DNA of 64,000 bases, from assembly GCA_039096225.1 (NCBI GenBank), contig JBBPEB010000013.1:1018001-1082000 (forward strand). Reading direction: 5' to 3'. Origin of the DNA: Blastocystis sp. Blastoise. Its lineage: Eukaryota; Sar; Bigyra; Opalinata; Blastocystidae. Every line of letters starts with the position of its first letter. Position 1 is the first letter of the stretch. Both the position numbers and the translations under genes were made by a program. A model generated the notes under the pieces. The model saw nothing but the letters and a program-made list of their open reading frames with translations, was not told the DNA's origin and did not search any database. Shown one piece after another: positions 50,419-64,000 of this stretch.

Positions 50419-53390
50419 ATGAAAGAAACTATTGTTTTAATCTTTATTCTCTATACTGTCATTTCTTCTGGACAAAGGTTAGTGATGTCTTCGACTTCAT
50501 ATGCTGATAAGTTATATCCAAAAGACACAATTGAAGCTAATAAGTTATTAGACAGTCTTTTAAGAGCAGATTTTGTATATATATAAATCAGTGGCTATTA
50601 TTCACAATTTATTTGTTTTACTGATTCTTTATTTTATATAGTTAAATCATATTACTCCTGTGGATGATGCTGCAGGTATTTTCGTTCCATATGGAAGAAT
50701 TGGAACTGTAGGAATGGTATGTTTTTCTTCATTGTTTCTTTTTTTTTAAAGAATGAAACGAAATAATACATAATTGATTGTTAATATACTGTTTATACAT
50801 ATATAGAGAATTGTAGAAACATTCAAATATATTAGTGATTTAGATAATAGGAAGACAGTAATTATCATTGCTTCCAGTTACAATTCTTCTTTTGATGGTA
50901 TTTCTGTAGCTCAATATAATTCTTATACTACAGTTATCAGAACAGTTCAATACGATGTATCTATATATATATATATATATTATTTGTGTATCTAATTCTA
51001 TTTATATCTATAGTATTCTTTAGCTGAACAACTTGTTTATTTACATCCAGATATTTACTCCTATGTATATATTTATATATTTATATATTTATATATTTAT
51101 ATATTTATATATTTATATATTTATATGTTTATATATTTATATATTTATATGTTTATATATTTATATATTTATATATTTATATGTTTATATATTTATATAA
51201 TATTTATATTTATATATTTATATATATATATTACTGTTATGTTTATTGAGCATATATATACATATATATATAGAGTCATGAAGCTCACTCGAAGAATATC
51301 GCTATAGAAACAATTCTTCTTCTTATTTCTAAATTCTACCCTAATATGAGTGTGATGACAGTAGTAGTAGGAACAAAAGATATATATAAACATGAATTAT
51401 TATTACAAGATCTTGATTTTATTACGAATATCAATGATCGTATATATAAAATTTTCCTTCTTCTGATATTTATATATTTGATACTCTATATATTATATTA
51501 TGTTTATTTATATATAGATTTTTTGATATTTCCTATGCTTCTCTCTCAGGCCAACTCGAAGAATACAGTAGTTGATGCAGATACTGTATATATATAATAT
51601 ATATTATATATTATATATTATATATTATATATAGGATTTAAATGAGTTTATTGCAAAGAATGATATTACTTCTTTTCGCTCCAATTGGATTCGCGGGAAG
51701 TTCCCCAACGTTCGTGATCTTTCCGTTATACATATATGCATGCTTTACTGTCGTTATTATGATTTCAGTCTCTCCTTAAGTACCTATGATTGTGCAAGTA
51801 TATTATTATTATATATACTTATTATTATATATACTGTTATATATAATATTATGTATACTATTATTATATAATAATTATTATATATACTATTATTATTAGT
51901 ACTCTTTTTAAATATACTATACTACACTATACTGTTTTCTTCATACATCTTTATATATTCTTTATATATTATACTATGAGTATTGATATACTATAATATC
52001 TAGCACCTGCGAAAGGAAGCAAATACTATTTTGGTTATCTCTCAGGTAAGTCTTATTCTCTTATATATATATATATTCTTTTTAGGGATATATCTCAAAG
52101 CAAAAATACTCTTCGACCTAGATTCCAGTATATATATAAAGGTTATATATATATATATATATATATATATAACCTTTATATATATAGAAACGATTCCTAT
52201 AGAAACAAAAACATTCCTGTTGACTCTCGCTCTCGAAACACTGAAATCAAAGTATTCTATTAATTATTATTATATATATAGTTATACTATATTGTTTATT
52301 CTTACAAGAAATCTTTGGTTTTTATTATTTAAATATATATATATATATTTTTGCTTTCCCTCTATATAGTTTGGCGGGAAGTACTTCGGCTCCTTCACTT
52401 AGTAATATGATGTCAAAGATTCGATTCTATAAGGAAGTTAAAATACAAAATTATGCATGTGTCACTTTTGTACTAGATAGGTATATATATATTATTATGA
52501 TTAGTTATATATACATTCTTTATTACTATATTATATTTATTAACAGCAATTCTTTATTTCATCCTTTATATTATTATATAATTCATTAGTTATTACATAT
52601 ATATATATATATAGTAGCATAATGCACCGATGTAATTTTGGTGAGAATCATTTGTCCGATTTATTTGCTACTGTTTATGATCTCTCTCTCTTTATTACTA
52701 AAAACATGTGTAGGGAATATACTATTGTTGACTTCGCTAGATTCCATGTATTTATCACCATCTACTCCTGTATATATATATATATATATTATAGTACTAT
52801 ATGATTACTATACTATTATTATAATAAGTAATAAGAATACTATATATATATACATATAGCTCTTGTTCCTCCTTATCAGCGTCCCTCTGTCTTCTTTACC
52901 ACTGACCCCGAAACACAAACAAAAGTGTTAACGGTTAATAACAGCCTTCATCGAACACTATTATCGTTTGATCCTGGTGTATATATATATATATTCATAT
53001 AGATTTGATTTGATTTTAATTTATTATATATATATATAATATTTTATTTGAATCCATAATATATATATTTGATTTTAATAAATTTATACTATATTTGATT
53101 TTAATAAATTTATAACATATGATTTCCTATAAATCTATACTATATATAAATGTATATTTTTAATAACTCTATACTATATATAGAGTTATTCTCACGCCTG
53201 TTTAATGAGTTCCGTGTATCAGTCCAAACAGTTATTTGAAGAGATCGATCCCGACCATCGCAGTAAGCAGAGTGCTATAGAGGCTCTTCAAAGACTCTGC
53301 ATTCGTAATAAACTAGATCCTGAGTGCTGGAGTAATAATCAAATAGTATTCTTTATGGCCAGTTGTGATTCTCTCGGAGCCAGTATTTAA
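50419..53390 (+). CDS. Secreted Memo-AMMECR1 fusion protein with degenerate active site
   Basis: About 13 exons that all join in phase. The start at 50419 gives [20 protein letters not shown], a convincing signal peptide. The next ~290 residues align with MEMO1: [33 protein letters not shown] (MEMO1: PHAGYTYCG), [16 protein letters not shown] (RRIFILGPSHH), [18 protein letters not shown], then [18 protein letters not shown] (DEDEHSIEMHLPY), [10 protein letters not shown], a long helix with [18 protein letters not shown], and YYFGYLSG. From the exon at about 52188 the protein follows the AMMECR1 fold: [40 protein letters not shown] (normally VFVTL..G.LRGCIG), [16 protein letters not shown], and the closing [20 protein letters not shown] then ECW. 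Stop TAA 53388-53390. His residues that define the Memo/LigB pocket are changed (PHAG to PYGR, PSH to SSY). Fused Memo-AMMECR1 domains are known from prokaryotes; a secreted eukaryotic form is unusual. Confidence 0.75.
51063..51235 (+). repeat. (ATATATTTAT)n repeat in intron
   Basis: About 15 copies of a ten-base unit (tttatatatt), with variants tttatatgtt every few units, filling most of an intron of the Memo-AMMECR1 gene. Confidence 0.95.
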
Positions 53391-54645
53391 TAGAATTATA
53401 TTCTATTTTATTTCGGTATTCCTTCGCTGTCTAATATATATAATATATATAATAGCACATTGTAGAATCATATAATATAATAAATAGGATTGTAAATATA
53501 TCGTTTTATATTACATCTTTTACTTTTTTTCATTTTGTTTCTTTATATAATAGCCTCATTTATTTAATTTTTATTTCCTCATCTTTATTTTATATATTAT
53601 ATTATGTATTTTTTATATAACATATATTCTTTCTATATATATATATATTTTAAAATATTCTGTTTATTATTATTTCTTAAGAATCACAAATTTGTATTAT
53701 ATACTCAATATATTACATATATATATGCTATAATACGAATCTATTCATCTTTTTATAATTAGAATATGTTATATAATTTGCCTATCTTTAGCTTGATATT
53801 GATATGAAATCATTATTTTTATTTATAAACTTATTTTTATTATTTTGTTTGAAATGTTAGTGTTTTGTTATTATTTATAGGTTTTATTATGGGTATATAC
53901 GTATAGAAGAAAGACAATACAATAAAGTCATTGAAAACGAAATACTAGATTATCTTCCAATTGTTTTATCGGAAAACTCTATTGAATTATTATTGATCCG
54001 AATATTATTATCGAGAATAAATAGCAATAATAGTTATTTTTTGCTTTTTAATATATCAAATGAAAACGTATGATATTATAGAAACATGAACAACCATTAC
54101 AACAATATTCTTGTGATAATTGTTAAATAAACACTGTAGCTATCGTTAAAATAATATCATGTTTTATTTAAAATAAATGCATATATATTTCTACATAATT
54201 ATGAGTACTTTTTTACAACATATAACTAATTATCACTCACTAATCAATAACATGTTATATCAGAATTCAAATATTTCCCTGAGTTTTATATAGCTTTCAA
54301 AGTATTATTCCATTTTTCATTACGTGCTATAATAGTGGATACACAAATTGACATTTCAAATCTACATTGATTTGTTCTTCCTATTATTAATAGAATACTC
54401 ACATAAGCAATTCATATATCCATAATTACAAAACTATTTTTTAAATAAATACTTATCAAATATTCATCAAATATTATACTATATTAAAGTAAATAAAGAA
54501 TAAATATTTTCTTTTTTGTCATTAAAAATGATAAATGGAGAAACGGCATTTTTGTGTTTGTCTTCAGATGATTTTCTCTTTTATTTCTTTTCTTCCTCTA
54601 AAGGGTATTGTATATCTTTTAATTTATCTTTTTGAGTTGTGAATT
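53391..54645. other. 1.25-kb intergenic region
   Basis: T-rich 3' flank of the Memo-AMMECR1 gene followed by the upstream region of the carrier gene. A short stretch, cattacaacaatattcttgt, near 54095 has no recognised role. No gene seen. Confidence 0.55.
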
Positions 54646-56460
54646 ATGAGTAAGAAGTCTGAACAACAAGAAAGAGTTCCCTTTTACAAGAGAGCACTCT
54701 CTTCTGCAGGAAGTGCATTATTTACAAAATCAATTGTGAACCCATTTGATGTTGTCAAAACATATATTCAAGCAGAATATACAATTCCTTGTAGAAGAGC
54801 CGTTATTGACACTAGAGCTGCTGAAATGAGTGACATTCCAAAATTTTTTAGGAGAACATTTGCAGCTACAAGTCTTATATGGAGAGATGGAGGTATAAAA
54901 AGTATGTGGAGTGGTTTGACTCCTGCTTTGTTAATTGCAGTTCCAAATTCAATTATTTATTATTCTTCTTACGATGAATTCAAGGCTAGACTCCAACCTT
55001 ATGTAGGAAACTCTAAAATAGCACACTTCTTATTACCTGCTTTTTGTGGTGCTATGTCAAGAGGTTTGGCTGTTGTTGTTGTAGAACCTTTAGAATTCGT
55101 CAAAACACAAGTACAAGCAAAGTATATAAAGAATACTATTATATATATAGTATTTTTTTTTAGAATGGTTTATAATTTATTTGGTTTATATATTTATTAT
55201 TTATATATTTGATCTTTATTAATTTTTGTAATCAATAAATAGTTGAATAGTGTTTATGTATATTATTCTATTTATTATCTATACTTGTTCTTGATAGTTC
55301 CATTTCATTTTTTATATTTAGACATTTTTTATATTTAGACACTTTATATATATATATATATATAGACTTCCTGGCGGGTTGAAAGGTTCTATTATTCGAG
55401 TTGGAAAAGAAGCAGGTATTCATGGCGTTCAGTATTTATGGAAAGGTGTATATACAAATCTATTAAGAGATCTCTCTTTTGCAGGGCTACACTGGATGAT
55501 CTATATATATTATTATTATATTAATTATTATATTATATTTATTATTATTATTATTATTATATTATTATTATATTAATTATTATATTAATTATTATATTAT
55601 TTATTATTATATTATTATTATTATTATTATATTAATTATTATATTATTTATTATATTATATTATATTATATTATATTATATTATATACTATTATATACTA
55701 TTATATTATATTATATTATATTATATTATATTATATTATATTATATTATATTATATTATATTATATTATATTATATTATATTATATTATATTATATTATA
55801 TTATATTATTATTGTATTATTATTATATTGTTGTCTATTATTATATATTCGTTAATTATATACTTTATTTTTATAATTTCTCTAAAATAGTATTTTTTCA
55901 TAGTTTTAATAACTATCTCTTCCTCTTTCTATTCGTTCTTTATGTCTCATCATGATTTTATGCTATTTTCATCTTTCTCTGTGTCTCTTACTTTTTTTTT
56001 ATTATAGCTTAGAACAATGTAAGTCTAGTATAAAACCACTAAAAATTCCTCGACAACTGAAGAGCTTCTTATGCGGATTTACCGCGGGAGGTTTAGCGGC
56101 ATTCCTTGTCAATCCTTTTGATGTTGTGAAAACACAACAACAAGTTCGTTCTGGTAAGGCTCTTCCTTCTTTTGGTATAATGGGATCTATTTATAAACTA
56201 TATATATATATATCAATCATCAATATTATTATGTTTATAAATATTTATTTATATATTTTCATTATTCTATATTCCTTATTCTTATTACTGATAATCTATT
56301 AAAATGATCATCTTTCTTACTCTAGCAAGAAGGTTTTAAGGGTTTGATGAAAGGCGTAGGACCACGTGTATCTAAGTCAGCTTGTGCATGTGCATTAATG
56401 ATTATGTTCTATGATGTTGGCAAAGAAATTATGATGAGAAAACAAAAGACAATTATTTAA
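54646..56460 (+). CDS. Mitochondrial carrier, SLC25A39/A40 (MTM1)-like
   Basis: Inner-membrane solute carrier with three repeats, each starting with a PX[D/E]XXK motif: NPFDVVKTYIQAEY, EPLEFVKTQVQAK and NPFDVVKTQQQVRS. The start at 54646 gives MSKKSEQQERVPFYKRALSS. After the first motif comes a long matrix loop (PCRRAVIDTRAAEMSDIPKF) before WRDGGIKSMWSGLTPALLIA and VPNSIIYYSSYDEFK; such an enlarged first loop and the VP..IYF..Y end are features of SLC25A39/A40/MTM1, which import glutathione. The Cys pair of animal SLC25A39 in that loop is not evident. The second repeat ends DLSFAGLHWMIY (compare LYWF.YE), and the third contains AGGLAAFLVNPFDVVKTQQQ. The exon ending GLHWMIY runs straight into (TA)n without a GT donor. 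Stop TAA 56458-56460. Confidence 0.78.
55506..55830 (+). repeat. (TTA)n and (TTATA)n expansion in a carrier intron
   Basis: After tattatta/ttaatta units, about 30 near-perfect copies of the five-base unit ttata run from about 55650 to 55808. Confidence 0.95.
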
Positions 56461-56721
56461 TTCGTTTCATTTCTTATTTATTATTATTAGTTGTATTGGC
56501 TATTTATTTCTTTTTAAGTTTATTTGTATTTGTTTGAGATCTTTTATATATATATATATATGTTTTTGTTTCTTCATGATATAAAACTGATTATAAGGGT
56601 ACCATATATTCATAATTGAAAATAATATAAAAACATGCATTTCAATAGGAATAAGACAACAACTATATTAAAAAAGAATATTAAAAGACTTTTGAAGTCA
56701 TGTTCAAATGTTATATATTAT

Positions 56722-57896
<1,175 letters not shown>

Positions 57897-58119
57897 ATTT
57901 CTGAAGAACAGCTCAAAATAGAATTAATGACTTTATGCTTTTACCACGACTATTCATATTTCTTTGAAATGACTATTCTTTTTTTAGGAGAAAACACATT
58001 TCACACTGAGAAACATACGATTTCCAGGGGGAATAATGAAGAGATAATTTTTTAATAATTTTCTTTTCGTTTTTAATTAAGTTTTTCTATATATATACTT
58101 TTATACAGCTCTATTAAGA

Positions 58120-64000
<5,881 letters not shown>

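Noticed and set aside
50419-53390. Complete AmmeMemoRadiSam system
   Set aside because: No CxxxCxxC radical SAM motif in the gene or its neighbours.

Overview
The window is nuclear DNA of an AT-rich, intron-dense eukaryotic microbe that I cannot place to genus. Genes are split by many short introns that almost always begin GTAT and end TATAG. The standard genetic code fits throughout: TAA, TAG and TGA all act as stops. Five products look mitochondrial or metabolic-mitochondrial: ribosomal protein uL1m, an SLC25 carrier, L-threonine 3-dehydrogenase, a C8orf82/UPF0598 homologue and possibly the Parkin-like protein. This points to a respiring mitochondrion with its own translation and argues against hydrogenosome-bearing anaerobes. 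Homopolymeric Asn/Gln runs typical of dictyostelids are rare; the dominant low-complexity sequence is (TA)n, (TTA)n and (ATATT)n inside introns. An amoebozoan or other free-living protist is possible but not proven.

Layout. 1-3197 (+): 3' part of a TLDc-like, acidic-repeat gene. 4134-5632 (-): secreted protein of unknown function. 6095-9345 (-): large unknown multi-exon gene. 9906-12015 (+): protein kinase. 12897-14343 (+): F-BAR protein. 15078-16421 (+): protein with two ubiquitin-like domains and a Parkin RING0. 17085-18099 (+): eIF6. 19217-20268 (+): NF-YA. 20649-21764 (-): C8orf82/UPF0598 homologue. 21925-24743 (+): unknown helical protein. 25462-26753 (+): mitochondrial uL1. 26955-27233 (-): STUM/SPEC3-like membrane protein. 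28734-33788 (-): large PA14/Ig/discoidin surface receptor. 34896-38435 (-): long-chain acyl-CoA synthetase. 39112-40245 (-) and 40662-41609 (+): GDP-mannose 4,6-dehydratase and GDP-L-fucose synthase, divergent. 42054-42428 (-): small basic protein. 42930-45655 (-): UEV-kinase fusion. 46884-48329 (+): threonine dehydrogenase. 48647-49267 (-): 2-Cys peroxiredoxin. 50419-53390 (+): secreted Memo-AMMECR1 fusion. 54646-56460 (+): mitochondrial carrier. 56722-57896 (-): diphthine synthase. 58120-64000 (+, runs off the end): HECT ubiquitin ligase with a cysteine-rich insertion.

How the genes relate. The clearest functional pair is GMD/GFUS, which together make GDP-L-fucose from GDP-mannose; they are adjacent, divergent and intronless. 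Three ubiquitin-related genes have unusual architectures: a Parkin-like protein without its catalytic RBR module, an inactive-E2 (UEV) domain fused to a kinase, and a HECT ligase with a metal-binding insertion. The secreted Memo-AMMECR1 fusion is the strongest candidate for something undescribed. eIF6, DPH5 and uL1m are ordinary translation genes. No tRNA, rRNA, transposon, CRISPR array or viral gene was recognised.
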